Assembly: GCA_963556495.2 (NCBI GenBank)
Contig: OY747710.1
Span: 16,894,000-16,957,999, forward strand
DNA length: 64,000 bases
Direction of reading: 5' to 3'
From: Valencia hispanica
Taxonomy: Eukaryota; Chordata; Actinopteri; Cyprinodontiformes; Valenciidae
Part shown: in pieces, positions 45,817 to 58,378 of the stretch
How the letters are laid out: every line of letters starts with the position of its first letter
Numbering within the stretch: the stretch's first letter is position 1
Translations under genes and position numbers: made by a program
The notes under the pieces: generated by a model
What the model saw: the letters and a program-made list of their open reading frames with translations, nothing else
Databases searched by the model: none
What the model was told of the DNA's origin: nothing

Positions 45817-46844
45817 TATAGTATATATTCAGATAAAATTGTCTCATCTGTCTGCAATTATGCTTAGATGCTGGGGCTGTTTAGGTGTTCCAAGCAAGCT
45901 CATTCAAATCAGCGTAAATAAAAGCCTGTTTGGCTCCTGTGCGAACGATATCAAAATAATTGTAAATCACTTGATATTTATTTACAGAGTAGTACAAGCA
46001 ACTCTTATCAATGCTAAAAAAAGAAATTTATTGTGTTTTTATATTATTGTTGATAGGTTTTAATATATAATTTTCTTTTCATGGTCAGCAAAAATAAATA
46101 AATCAAAGAGTCAAAGATGACTTTAAGCACCATTGAAATAACTTTCATGTCTTCTTTTTCATAATCATTTATCCTAACTTTCATAGATTTTGGGAAACAA
46201 TTTTCCTTACAACTAAAAACTATGAGCTAATTTGTGTTGATCACATAAAATCCCAGTAACCTCAAACCTTTATATAACCTATAAGGAGACATATGAAATG
46301 AAATTAAAAAAAACTTAGTTATAAAAATTAAGTGGGTTTCAATGCCAAAAAAAACGTCCGAAGGCCCACTGGTAAGTTTTAGCACAGGTACTGCTAGTGT
46401 ACTAGGTATGTCCTTGTGGATCACAACTTTTTTTTTATTGAAGTATACATAAAGTATGCATAAAGTATACTTCAATGAACTTAAAAATGTTCTAATTTAA
46501 TCCAAAGAAGTAAACATCATAAAATGTAGTTCAAATATATTCACACTTAACACAAATGTATCTGTCCACCTAATAGAGCCACCTCTTGTTCCCAACTTGT
46601 AGATTTTCCAAATAAATATTCAAATGTTAAGGAGGAATTTGCTAGGTTCAATTTCTTCTAAAATGTTGATGTACCATTACTTACTATTTATATTTGCAAT
46701 TTTCACAGCTTGACAGTATGTTTTGGAAATCATTTCTAGGAAATGCTGTCTTCTCTGCTGTTCTATGTGGCAGTCATGTACATGGTCAATCTTCCTCCAT
46801 CACAATCTTTTGTTGATCAGTTTATTAGCGAGGAATAACTTAAC
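45817..46844. other. AT-rich spacer
   Basis: No gene or repeat boundary is recognised. Confidence 0.4.
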
Positions 46845-46925
46845 TTCTTGTTAAGTGCCTTGAGATGACATCTGTTGTGAATTGGCGCTATATAAATAAA
46901 CTGAATTGAATTGACTTGAATCGAA
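46845..46925 (+). mobile_element. LINE family B 3' end fragment
   Basis: AAGTGCCTTGAGATGACATC, TGTTGTGAATTGGCGC and TATATAAATAAACTGAATTG form the family B 3' terminus with an ATTGA-type tail; only about 80 bp were retained on insertion. Confidence 0.8.
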
Positions 46926-49900
46926 TACCTTTGAAGAACGTTTTTCTCCACATGGGTAGACCTTAAGTGGCAAGCTCAAGTCACTCATTATTGAAATGAA
47001 CAATTTTTCATCAAATGCATGCAGTTCAAGCTATTCAAGCCTAAGTCAAGTCTTGAGTCTTTAGAGATCTACGTTGGGGATCTCCAGGTCCCATACTGGA
47101 GAGCAACTGCCCTACAACATTTAGAGCATCCCTGCTATGACACCAGAATTAAATGGCCAAATTACCTCCTCAGCCTGTCATTAGGTTCTTCTGGGGCCAG
47201 GTAGCAATCCACTGATCTGAATTAGATGTATTAAAACATGAATGCATCTAAATGTTGCAGTTCTTAGGGAATGCAATTGGATACCCCTGGTTTGGGACAA
47301 ATCAGAAGTGATTTTATAATTTAGGTGCAACCATCTCTTAGTCTGTTTACAGAGATTGAGATTTATAAACCATAACAAACATTGGCAATTTTATTTTCTG
47401 TTGGGATCTTTGAATGTTAAAATAAAGATTGACATATTTGTAGTTCACCTATTTATCTGTCCTCCTGACGGAACCAGCCTTCCTCTGCCAAATTACTCTT
47501 ATTTATTTTTTTAAATAAACATTTAAGACTGTGGGAGTTACTGTTTTCCGTTGATTTGACTATGTTATTTACATTCAGAAAATAGTTATAGCATACATTC
47601 TGCCTGTTTTAGGAAGTATAAGCTCAATGCTGAACCACTGCAACCCTCTCAATCACAGCATCAACCTTCTTCTGTGTCACATTTTTTGTTCATTGGTTTA
47701 TTAGTAGAATGTCTTTTTTTGCCATCTCAGGTATCATGAACACTTTAAAAAACAAGCTTTCTGCTATAGACTGAAAATCCTGCTGAAATATAATCAATAT
47801 ACATTATGTGTTCCTTAGGTTGTGAATTAAGGTCAGGGGTTCTTTAAATAGCCTTGGTTTCAATTCCAATAAAGCCGAGAAAACAAAAAAAAGACCTGCA
47901 CACTGACCTGCAGGTGAGCTGAACTGCATTTTGGCAGCCTCAGACTGATTTCGTTTGATGTATCTCACCCTTTTCTTCCTTCTTTGCACACCAAAAACCC
48001 ACAGTCTTGCTGAAACCCACAGGACAAACAGAGGGCATACACAGACCTGCTCAGACCCAAGTCATGTACCTGCCTTGTAGATTACCTGACATCTGTCTTC
48101 TCCCCCTTATACACACTCACTAACGCACTCACACACATACACACACAACCCTACGTCTGCCCCCCTGCCTTTGCCTCCCTTCTTAAGTCAGACAAGCAGC
48201 CATCCCAGCCCGCATTCCCATTCTTCGCAATTCTTTGGCTGGCTGACCTTCGAGCAGCGAGGACAGATCAGAGACAGACAGGGTGGGAGAAGAAGCTGCT
48301 ATTCATCTTCTGTCTGCGTGCCAGCCCAGCCAAACAAGCTTGGGGAAACAATCCCTAGCTAGGGAGAGCTGCAAGCATCACCAGACTGAATGGCATGATC
48401 AGTCAAATTACCTGAGCTTTCTGGGCTATGGGTTTGCTCCATATCAGGAGGCTGGCTGCAGGCCTGTGATCGAACGCAAAACACATACACTCTCACACAC
48501 AAATTCATGAGTTTTCCATCGCCACATGGGATCACAGTCTTTTCCATGACATTTATTTTTTGGCAAAGTGTTTGTCTGTCTGTAAGGCGTTAATGTGTTT
48601 GACCTTGCCTTACCCGAGAGTCCCTAGAAAACATTCTGTTCCACCCTACATCCAAAATATGTATGTTTGTTCAGCTTTATTTATTTATTTTGAGAACAGT
48701 TTGCATCTGCCTCATTTTTTGTTCATCTTTGTCTTTTTGACTTGTGTAAAACCAGCTTTAAAAAAAATCTATCCTATCTCTTCCACTCCTGATTTTATCT
48801 CCACCTTTTTGGTTGCATAATGCTACTAAGATCTGCAACTTCTATTTTTCCCATTATCACCCTCCTCTCTTGCTTCTTCTCTCCCATCTCCTGACTCTTT
48901 TCATCTTGCTGTTATTTGCTTTTTTTTACTGAAAAAAATGACACCTCTTCAGATTTATCTCTTGTAGTTATTTTTTCTTTTTTTCATGGTAATCAGTTTG
49001 CAAATCAGTGCAGTGTCAGAAAAAGTGTTGCCGAGTTGTTCGGATCAGTCTGCGTTAATCTGCAACGCGGTGGAATGGTTTCAGACTGCGGGAAGTGCAC
49101 TAGTTGGGAGTTGATTTTGTTGCTAGGGAGACTCAGAAGGTAAAAGGAGACTGGCAAAAAAAACAAAAACATTTAACTCAAGCACCACAGAGACAACATA
49201 ACAAAGGTATAATACTGTTCTTTAATGATTTGTTGATTACTTTAAAGGCAAACAATAATTGTAAAAGTTTTTCCTTTTCAACTATGCTATTGTCATATGT
49301 CCTATGGAAAATTCTAAAATATGTATTAAGGCAGAAAGCAGCTGACAACAAAGCTGAAACACAGAACTTGGGTGTCAATATATAACACAATAACCAATTA
49401 TCGCCAGTCCATTGCAGTAACATAATAACCACCCAAGACAAAAGTAGTGAGAGTAAAGTCTACATCTTAAATGCAAGCTCATAACATGAAGATTTACATC
49501 AAAATGTTTCCAGTGAGGAAATCCGGAGAACTGTTGTCCAAATGTGGTAGTTTAGAGACATAACAGACCAGCACTCAATCCAGGGACTTAAAAGAGCTGT
49601 ATGGTGACCTCAGTCAACCTGTAATTCACCAAACTGATGGTCTGCTTTTGACAAATATTGTGATCTGAAATGATACAGTTCTGGCAGCATCAAACCTTGT
49701 ATTTTCTTGCTCAATTTCTGACCAGTATTGTTACTCTGATGTACACATGAAAAAGAGCTACCATTTACCTCCAAAACGAAGTCACTACAATAACCTACTT
49801 TATGTTAGCTAGCTATGCAGTCATTCTCTATTTCTCACTTTTCTACACAATCATTTGAAAGGGGTCAACTGCACTATAAAAGTGAAGCTATAAAAACATC

Positions 49901-51513
49901 CCTCCAAGGACAATGTCAGACACCCAAATTCTGAGTCCATCTACAGTTTCCCACAACATGTAATCTAGATAATGCTAAATATGTGATGTTTGGATGGGAA
50001 GTTAAAGCACAAAAAAAGTATCGGCAAAAACACTACTCTTGACGACGATTAATTTTCATGGGTAGACATGCAGGATGACCGTCTGAAGATTGCACACACC
50101 ACATTGGAAAACTAGTGGAAAGGATGTTTCAGGTTTTCAGATAAAATAATTAGGTTTACTGGCACTAAAATATGATAATTGTCCTCTGAAATTAAAATAC
50201 AAACCAGCTTAAATAATAATCAAGTTCCAGTTGTTCAGTGCTAGCAGATAATTCTTAAATCAGGAATCTGCCATGTTTCAAAGACATTTCTACAATTTCT
50301 GATGATATTGTTAGCAATCCTTTGGGTTCCAGCACTAGCGGATGTACAGTATATCACTCACAGTTTGACTAGTTTATATTCCGTTCTTAACGCTTGTCCG
50401 AATCGCAGGTGGTCCTGTCAGTAAAGCATTAGAAAAATTATTTTTGTGTGTTTTAAACATTAGAATTAATATTTCATGAAGCTAAAATGTATCTCTTTTC
50501 TTGTAAAATATTCCAGTTAATGCTTGAAGAGTCTAACTGGCCTGGACAAAAAAAGGACATATTGAAAAAATAATTTATTTTTAAAAAGGCAAAACTTGGT
50601 GTCAAGTGATTCTTTTTATATGTATTTCCAAGACTATAGAGACCTGTCTTTGTTTTGTCTTACTCTGATAGTCACTTGGAGAAATGGTTAAAGGTCATTA
50701 AGGTTTACAAGTGTAGAAGCAGGTATTTTACTTCCCCTGAAAGAGTAATGGAGAGCATAAAAAAGGTAGAGGAAGAATGAGACTTTTTTACAAGTTTCCT
50801 CCAAGGACCTCATCTTACCACAAACTATTAACTGAGACAAAGAGAAAAATGAAAAGCCTGTCTGAGTGGTTTTTCTTCATAGAGGAGTTTAGTTAATGCC
50901 TTGACAGCTGCCGCACAGTCAGTGTGTAATGCACTTTGTGGTGGAGACCTTTATAAGGTTAGTGAAAGGGATTGAATAATATTTTAAGAGGTTTTTTGCA
51001 GATAGGTAACCTGTAAATCTGGTTTGACTACATAGCTAATTGTACCCCAAGCTCTTTTTACATAGTCTTCTCACTGGAAATAATAATAATCTTTTGCATT
51101 CAGCCAGACGGAGTCCTGACATGAACCTTACAGATAACATGGATGGAATAAAAGATTAGGGTGATAGCAAGGAGGACTATCTAGTTTGAAAGCTTTGAGG
51201 CTCATTTCCAAAGATAAATCATCAAAATACCAGTGTAAACATGGAACAAGCTGGACAGCAGTTAAAAAACCAGCTTGGTTGCCATAATATCTATGAAGAT
51301 TTTTCTACAAATGATTAAAAAGGGTATAAATAATTTCCAGTATAATAATTGTTAATCAAATTTAGATGCCCGTTTTAAATTGTTTCATTATCTTTTTGGA
51401 GATTTGTGTAATTGCCTATAAGAACCAAATATCTTGCAAAATGATTTTAAATCTAAATCTTTAGGGAGTATGTATAACTTCAGCTTAATTATTCATGTCA
51501 CCCAAAGCAAAAG
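46926..51513. other. Long unrecognised spacer
   Basis: About 4.6 kb without a recognised gene or transposon. Sub-blocks: 47980-48560 is of more even composition with a CA-rich patch (48115-48150); 48790-48910 is pyrimidine-rich; 49030-49140 is slightly GC-richer. Open frames occur on both strands with no domain. Confidence 0.4.
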
Positions 51514-52098
51514 TGTCATTAGTCTGGGGTGTCTGTGTGGTGTTCTGTGCGGTGTTCTGTGCTGTTTTCCTTCCCTCATCCACCTGTGAGCTCCTCCAGG
51601 GGGTGTCACCAGAGGCAGGAGCTTTCCATCGCCACTGGAGAGCGGAGCCATCTCCTAGTTCTAACTGCACACCTGGCTGGCATCAGTCATCAGCTGGCTT
51701 TATAATGAGCTGGCTGCCAAACATTCAGGGCCTGAGTGTTTGCATTACATGGTACCTCTAGCCCCTCTGAGTTTCCTAGTGTTCATCTGCTCAGCTACTT
51801 ACCTTCTGTGCTTACCTGCTGGTAAATCTTGGGTGTGTTCCTTCCAAGGTTTCCATCTGCCAAATCTCAGAACCCTTCGGGACCAGTCTTCAGCTCTGGA
51901 TATCCAGTCCACGTTGGCAGCCATCCCTCCTTCAGCCAGCAGCTCATATCTCCAGCCACTCTCTGCCTGTCCGCCTATTAGAGATTACATGGTTCCAGTC
52001 GTTATTCTTAAACTTTCTTACAAGAAACTATTTAACTCGGCTTCAATCTGTGTATTGTGTTCTGCATGTGGGTCAGGAAGTTAAAGACAAACATGACA
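51514..52098 (+). mobile_element. Solo LTR, related to 36521-37396
   Basis: It begins TGTCATTAGTCTGG and ends ACATGACA. Flanks AAAAG and AAAAT match in four of five positions, consistent with a mutated 5-bp duplication. A TATA-like CTTTATAATG precedes AGCTGGCTGCC…CCTGAGTGTT, the block shared with the LTR at 36521. There are no adjoining gag/pol sequences. Confidence 0.75.
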
Positions 52099-53000
52099 AA
52101 AATAACCAAAAATCATAGTTTTGATTCTTTCTAAGTCTTTAGGCTTCTTTATGAATTTAGGAAAGCACAATGATGTTAAAAATCAACAGGAATCAGAAAT
52201 GTCTTTGCATGGTCTTGGAGAAGTGTACTCTCTATCTCACTTTTTGGAGCATGAGAGTGTTGTTTAGCATCCAAACATTTTCTATTCCGCTCATCCTTGC
52301 AGGGTTGCTGGTGCCCATTTCCAGTGGTCGTCGCAGTTACATAAATTACATACAATTACATAACATTTAAGTGGGTCATAATTATGGTGGCAGCATATGA
52401 AGCTACTGGGTGTGATGTTGGGTAACCCGGGGGCAGCAGTCGCTGCTAACCAATGAAGCGTAGTCTTGCTCATCAGCATATATCGGTTGCTAGAGAATTT
52501 CAAATGGAAATGGCCACACCATCCATGTACCAAGGCTAGCACTTCATCACATTCACCTTTGCGGGTAGCAATTTATGTTATTCTAACCCTGTTGACACAC
52601 CAACTGCTATGCACATATCATCCTGCTGTCCTGGCTGCAACCAAATGGATCTCACCAAACAGCAATGGAAAATCCACAATCTCCTCAACAATAAATACTA
52701 GTCCAAGCTCAGGTATTCTACTCTGAGTAACTGATCCAAATCACCAAGTCACTTAATAGGTGAGGCTTAGCCTGGTTCTGTGAGATTTAGGAAAAATGGT
52801 TTTTCAGTTGGCAGTCTAAATATGTTCAAGCCATGTTTGTCCTGTTGTCAGACATTTTGTAAACAGACATTACTCACTGAGGTATGTGCAAAGCTCTGAG
52901 TCAAGTTAAAATTCCTCTCATGCTACTGATAACTTGATAGAACTACAGATGTGTTTCATCTTCCACAGAAAGACTAAAACTAATGATGGAACAGTGGCGG
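52099..53000. other. Spacer with a small retroelement 3' fragment
   Basis: At 52266-52332, ATTTTCTATTCCGCTCATCC and GGTGCCCATTTCCAGTGGTC match the 3' part of a common fish repeat. The rest is unrecognised. Confidence 0.45.
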
Positions 53001-53674
53001 TGTCAGGTTCTGTGGATTTTTGTTTGTTTTCCTTCCACTTGATTTTCTTCCCCTCTGTGCCCCAAGCTGTTTTCTTGTTTTGTCCCTCCTGTTTGTGTTT
53101 TTAGTTCTTTTCCTTATTTAATTCCGTTATCATGTTAAGTTATTCCTTGTCTTTATTAGTTATTTCTGGCACTTTCTTGTTTCTGTATTTATCCTTGTTC
53201 TTAGATGTTTTTCATCCTTTGCTTCTTTGTCCACCGTCTTATTTGTATTTCCCTCTAGATAGTTTACTAATTTTTTCCTTCTGTCTTCCAGTGTTTCCTT
53301 TAGATTCCCTTCCAGACATGTTATCTTTAGTTTCTAGTTTTTTAAGAGTTTTCTGTCTCCATAACCATTCTACCTCTCTTCCCAGCTGTTAATTGTTTCC
53401 ATCTGCTCTCTCCCTCTCACCTGCATCTGATTCCCCTAATTGGTCATTGGTCTCCTCTCACTTCCTCCCCAGTATATCATTTCTGCTTGCATTCACTCAC
53501 TACTCGCTGGTCCGTCGTCATTCTTTCCCTGCCCAGTTCCTGTTTCTTTCTCATTCTCTGCATTTATTGGTTCTCCCATTTCTGTAAGTTTATTCTGCTT
53601 GTTTTTGTTACAATTAAATCATTTTAGTTTTATTTTTGCTGCCTTTGTGTCCTATTTAACACACAAACATGACA
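53001..53674 (+). mobile_element. Solo LTR, same family as 40270-40840
   Basis: It begins TGTCAGGTTCTGTGG and ends AAACATGACA. The flanks are GGCGG and GGCGA (four of five positions match). It is very pyrimidine-rich inside. It shares CCATCTGCTCTCTCCCTCTC, ACTACTCGCTGGTC and ACAATTAAATCATT with the 40270 copy. Open frames at 53132-53587 are low-complexity Leu/Ser/Phe reading of the pyrimidine tract, not genes. Confidence 0.8.
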
Positions 53675-53754
53675 GGCGACTGGTGAAACATATTCTTGGT
53701 GGGGCTGTGCTTTTTTATTTTATTTTATCAAACTTGTGCTTTCTGAGCTTTGTG

Positions 53755-53954
53755 CACAACTCCACTATTTCCTGAACTAAGTACAGCTCTTTTATTTCCT
53801 GTCTTATATCAATGGACAAACTGATTAATCCAGGTGTGTCTGACCATTGTTGTTGTGACTACTGAGGTCAGACACACCTGGATTGATCAGTTTGTCCAAT
53901 ACAGACAGGAAATAAAAGGGCTGTACTTAGTTCAGGAAGTAGTGGAGCTGTGCA
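53755..53954. repeat. Fold-back element: ~90-bp arms around a 20-nt loop
   Basis: The left arm 53755-53845 and the right arm 53866-53954 are inverse copies with only a few mismatches and small indels. The outermost pairing is GCACAACTCCACTA with TAGTGGAGCTGTGC. The innermost pairing is CCAGGTGTGTCTGACC (53830-53845) with GGTCAGACACACCTGG (53866-53881), perfect over 16 bp. The loop is 53846-53865. No coding. Confidence 0.95.
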
Positions 53955-55609
53955 TATAGCTTATCAAGTCATTTTCAATAATCATCCCAAAACAATTGAA
54001 CATAAACGGCTGGATACCGGTACTATGTGAAATACTGATTATTTTAATGCCAATATTAACAACTTGAGGCATTCTTATTCTAAACATAAATACAATATTG
54101 CACAAACAAGTTTAGCCCTCTATTGGCCAGCCGCCACTGCGATGGAACCACAAAAACCCTCCCCATATAGGAGGAAATTTCATATGTTGTGAGGAAACGT
54201 CTAATATTTTACTTCAAAGCTGATGCGTTTGATGGGATGGAATGAGTACTAAGAGCACAGTAGTACTACGATGCCTTTGAGTTTAAATACTTTTCCAAAT
54301 TTGACATGACCAAGCTATATTCAAACCTATCATATAAAGCATAGAGACATGTGGGAGTTCTAATCTGACATGATACTATCTACTGAATTGATGAAGGTTA
54401 AACGTGGGGGTCTGAACCCCTCCCCCCCCAGTGACCACTACAATCTTTAAATGGCAGATGTTTAAATGTGAAGTTATGGTGGATAGATCTATGGAGGATA
54501 AAATTAAACAGGTGGATAGTCTAAGAACAGCACAGAAAAACAGCTGGGTGTATCTCTGCTCCCCTTCACAAATCTCTGTTTGGCCTCTTTACACAGCAAC
54601 TATCACGTCTGATGATTTTTTTGAAGGAATGTCACACTTCAGGACCTTTGGGATTCCCTTCAGTCTGTGCTATAAACACAGTAATCGTTTCACTCCCGGA
54701 ATCAAACAAAAATAATTGGTTTTGGCTAGAGGATTTAGTTGTAATAGATCATTCATACAAATCTTCACAGGGCTGTGTTACCAAGTAGAGATGATAAATG
54801 TTTAGAGAACAAGGAACCAGGTTTGCGGATTTATGCAGCACGATCACTGCAAGAGACCTGAATCAGCAGGATGTTGGGATGCTTGATATGTCTGCAATAA
54901 ATAAAGTCCTCCTGTGATCAGTGCTGTCCCTCTTAGAAGAGAAGACTAACCTTTTGGAAGAAGTTTTCTTTGTGTTGATGTGGTGTGACTGTTCATTTTT
55001 ATCTTTGTAAAGTGAGAACAAATCTATTTCTGAAGATTACATGAGAACAAAACTAGAAAGTTCCCTGATCTTTGAAGCTGTAAAGACTGCTGTAATCACA
55101 CAAAGGTACACAAATGCATTCAAAGGATTATTACAAGCAACAAAGGTTTTGTTATGATTCTCTACAAAGAAACAGAAACACATTTTCTGAAATACCTCCA
55201 AGGTCATAAAAAACCCCAACAACACCGGGTTGTTATCATTAATGTGATGCTTTCAAGGAGAGCTGAGAAAACCCCCTAAAGCTTTTTCTTTGGGAATCAG
55301 TTCCAAATTACAGAACAGTATGCAGGGAATTTGGGAGGTGTATGGATAGGAGACCACACCAAAGGAAGTAGAAGAGAATTTTCTTAATCAGTCAATTTTC
55401 CACCAGCAGCATCTTCAAATACATTATCTCTTTGCTTATTATATGGAGGTCTGAAGCCTCCATGGAGAGCCTTCCTCCAAAGATGAGATACATGTATTCA
55501 GCTGGTACTCTCACCAAAATACATATAGAGTGAGCTAAATAACCACCAAACAGGATGATGTCTTCCTCAGTAAATATGTTTTTAATGGGGTTATTGACAT
55601 GAATTTCCC
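53955..55609. other. Unrecognised spacer
   Basis: A C-run lies at about 54421-54429. The frame 54431-54715 (plus) has no recognised motif. No transposon boundary is found. Confidence 0.4.
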
Positions 55610-55757
55610 AGGGCAGCTGTGTCTACAATGTAGCTTGCCACCATCAGCGTGTGAATGTGTGCGTGAATGGGTGAATGACTTAATGTAGTGTAAAGTGCTT
55701 TGTGGTCCTCTGACTGAAAAAGCGCTATACAAATGCAGGCCATTTACCATTTACATG
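55610..55757 (+). mobile_element. SINE/LINE 3' end with CCATTTAC tail
   Basis: GGGCAGCTGTGTCTACAATG, GCTTGCCACCATCAGCGTGT, GTGAATGGGTGAATGACTTA, AAAGCGCTATACAAATGCAG and a short CCATTTA tandem tail form a familiar teleost 3' end. The core repeats in reverse at 33418-33650. It ends exactly where another LINE fragment starts. Confidence 0.75.
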
Positions 55758-56445
55758 GACGCTATGATATTTTCTCATATATCATACTGCATGACAGCAT
55801 GGGCCCAGGCCGCTCCCTCAGCCACAAAACACATCATTATACTATCAAACTACAAAGATTATGGACAAGAAGCCAAACTGCTTCCATCACTGCGATATTC
55901 TCCACAAGTATAAATTGTCTAGCTTTGAAAGCTTGAGTGATTTATGTTTTCTAAAACTAACTTTCAAATGTCTCAATAACCCTGCACCTGAGCCCATCAG
56001 TTAATTTCTGCTGTCACCAGAGGCTCTATCAATGACAACTGTACAGTTCCTCACCGTGAGACTGCATTTGGTCAGTCTGCTTTAGCATATAAAAGTGCAA
56101 AGTTGTGGAACTCAATACCCACTGAACTTAAAACCATGGCCGAGTTTAAAATGTTCACATCTTGTGCTAAGTCTTGGCTGAAATCAAAACAGGAATGTAC
56201 CCATTTGTAAATGGCACTGAGTTTTTATATGTAAATGATTTATACGGTGTGTGTGTATATACAGGTAAGTTTTTAGGATGAAATGGAAAATTTTATTGTT
56301 GTGTAGAAAGGCCCAACCAGGGACTGGAGTTGAAAATTAGCATTAGCTATAAACTTTTTTAGCATTGCATCAGTTACAAGCTCGTTTTGTACTATGTTGA
56401 ATTGCACTGTCCCTGTCAAATAAATAAATATATATATATATATAA
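55758..56445 (+). pseudogene. LINE C-terminal coding relic plus 3' UTR (fourth LINE type)
   Basis: Readable pieces, in changing frames, are DAMIFSHISYCMTAWAQAAPS (55758-55822), then KYKLSSFESLSDLCFLKLTFKCLN (55907-55977) and words corresponding to FGQSAF and KLWNSIPTELKTM (56070-56140), the terminal RT-protein block. The 3' UTR follows and ends in CACTGTCCCTGTCAAATAAA with an (AAT/AT)n tail (about 56415-56445). Stops between the pieces show it is dead. The clade is not determined. Confidence 0.7.
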
Positions 56446-56784
56446 ATTAATAAGTCCATGAATTGTGTTACATTTATAAGGGGTACTGAGAGGGAATAAT
56501 TATTAACCACATGAAGGAAAGAAGGTACAAATAGGTGCAGGAAGCCAAAGGCTTTCTGTCACTATTTAATTTAATTTAATAATAATTTAATTTAATTCTT
56601 TTTCTGATCCGTGGTGAATATCGCATGGTTAAATCCCAACAGATGGCCTAAAAAATTGTTTCACATTACCAAGGAAACACAAAAGAAGCATTTATGATGG
56701 ATGAAAACAAAGTGCTCTCTTAAGACCTTTGAAACCATTTTGTTGAAAAACAGGCTGATGGCCGGTGTTGCCAGCGTATTTCTA
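56446..56784. other. AT-rich spacer
   Basis: TTTAATTTAAT repeats lie near 56565-56598; otherwise nothing is recognised. Confidence 0.45.
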
Positions 56785-58376
56785 CAGGTCCTTCTCAAAA
56801 ATTAGCATATTGTGATAAAGTTCATTCTTTTCCATAATGTAATGATAAAAATTAAACTTTCATATATTTTAGATTCATTGCACACCAACTGAAATATTTC
56901 AGGTCTTTTATTGTTTTAAAACTGATGATTTTGGCATACAGGTCATGAAAACCCAAAATTCCTATCTCAAAAAATTTGCATATTTCATCCGACCAATAAA
57001 AGAAAAGTGTTTTTAATATAAAAAAAGTCAACCTTCAAATAATTATGTTCAGTTATGCACTCAATACTTGGTCGGGAATCCTTTTGCAGAAATGACTGCT
57101 TCAATGCGGCGTGGCATGGAGGCAATCAGCCTGTGGCACTGCTGAGGTGTTATGGAGGCCCAGGATGCTTTGACAGCGGCCTTAAGCTCATCCAGAGTGT
57201 TGGGTCTTGCGTCTCTCAACTTCCTGTTCACAATATCCCACTGATTCTCTATGGGGTTCAGGTCAGGAGAGTTGGCAGGCCAATTGAGCACAGTAATACC
57301 ATGGTCAGTAAACCATTTACCAGTGGTTTTGGCACTGTGAGCAGGTGCCAGGTCGTGCTGAAAAATGAAATCTTCATCTCCATAAAGCTTTTCAGCAGAT
57401 GGAAGCATGAAGTCCTCCAGAATCTCCTGATAGCTAGCTGCATTGACCCTACCCTTGATAAAACACAGTGGACCAACACCAGCAGCTGACATGGCACCCC
57501 AGACCATCACTGACTGTGGGTACTTGACACTGGACTTCAGGCATTTCCTTCTCCCCAGGATTCCTCCAGACTCTGACACCTTGATTTCTGAATGACATGC
57601 AAAATTTGCTTTCATCCGAAAAAAGTACTTTGGACCACTGAGCAACAGTCCAGTGCTGCTTCTCTGTAGCCCAGGTCAGGCGCTTCTGCCGCTGTTTCTG
57701 GTTCAAAAGTGGCTTGTAGCCCATTTCCTGCACACGCCTGTGCACGGTGGCTCTGGATGTTTCTACTCCAGACTCAGTCCACTGCTTCCGCAGGTCCCCC
57801 AAGGTCTGGAATCGGTCCTTCTCCACAATCTTCCTCAGGGTCCGGTCACCTCTTCTCGTTGTGCAGCGTTTTCTGCCACACTTTTTCCTTCCCACAGACT
57901 TCCCACAGACTTCCCACTGAGATGCCTTGATACAGCACTCTGGGAACAGCCTATTCGTTCAGAAATTTCTTTCTGTGTCTTACCCTCTTGCTTGAGGGTG
58001 TCAATGATGGCCTTCTGGGCAGCAGTCAGGTCGGCAGTCTTACCCATGATTGCGGTTTTGAGTAATGAACCAGGCTGGGAGTTTTTAAAAGCCTCAGGAA
58101 TCTTTTGCAGGTGTTTAGAGTTAATTAGTTGATTCAGATGATTAGGTTAATAGCTTGTTTCGAGAACCTTTTCATGATATACTAATTTTTTGAGATAGGA
58201 ATTTTGGGTTTTCATGAGCTGTATGCCAAAATCATCAGTTTTAAAATAATAAAAGACCTGAAATATTTCAGTTGGTGTGCAATGAATCTAAAATTTATGA
58301 AAGTTTAATTTTTATCATTACATTATGGAAAATAAAGAACTTTATCACAATGTGCTAATTTTTTGAGAAGGACCTG
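56785..58376 (-). mobile_element. Tc1/mariner transposon with complete ends, long inverted repeats, TA-flanked
   Basis: It begins CAGGTCCTTCTCAAAAATTA (56785) and ends with the inverse …GAGAAGGACCTG (58376). TA lies at 56783-56784 and 58377-58378. The inverted ends extend about 220 bp (to TTTTTTGAGATAGGAATTTTG near 58190 and its partner near 56970). At 1592 bp it has the normal length of a full element. The long matched ends show that the copy inserted whole and has decayed mainly in the coding part. Confidence 0.97.
57061..58047 (-). pseudogene. Tc1 transposase, full length with two frameshifts
   Basis: The start is at 58047 (MGKTADLTAAQKAIIDTLKQ), followed by the first helix-turn-helix (TQKEISERIGCSQSAVSRHL). 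An 11-bp tandem duplication (unit at 57888-57898 and 57899-57909) shifts the frame into 57449-57895: GRKKCGRKRCTTRRGDRTLR, then SGVETSRATVHRRVQEMGYK (second helix-turn-helix), WTVAQWSKVLFSDESKF with the first catalytic Asp. Near 57540-57560 a second shift leads to the frame ending at 57061: KSSVKYPQSVMVWGAMSAAG, FQHDLAPAHSA (second Asp) and NSPDLNPIENQWD (Glu), with 34 residues between them (DD34E), ending AKGFPTKY. All catalytic residues are kept. A relic of a related copy is at 4760-5614. Confidence 0.95.
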
Positions 58377-58378
58377 TA

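Noticed and set aside
53132..53775. Membrane-protein-like Leu/Phe/Ser-rich frames
   Set aside because: They are the translation of a pyrimidine-rich tract inside an LTR.
57653..58132. 159-aa plus-strand open frame
   Set aside because: It is the antisense shadow of the Tc1 transposase on the minus strand.
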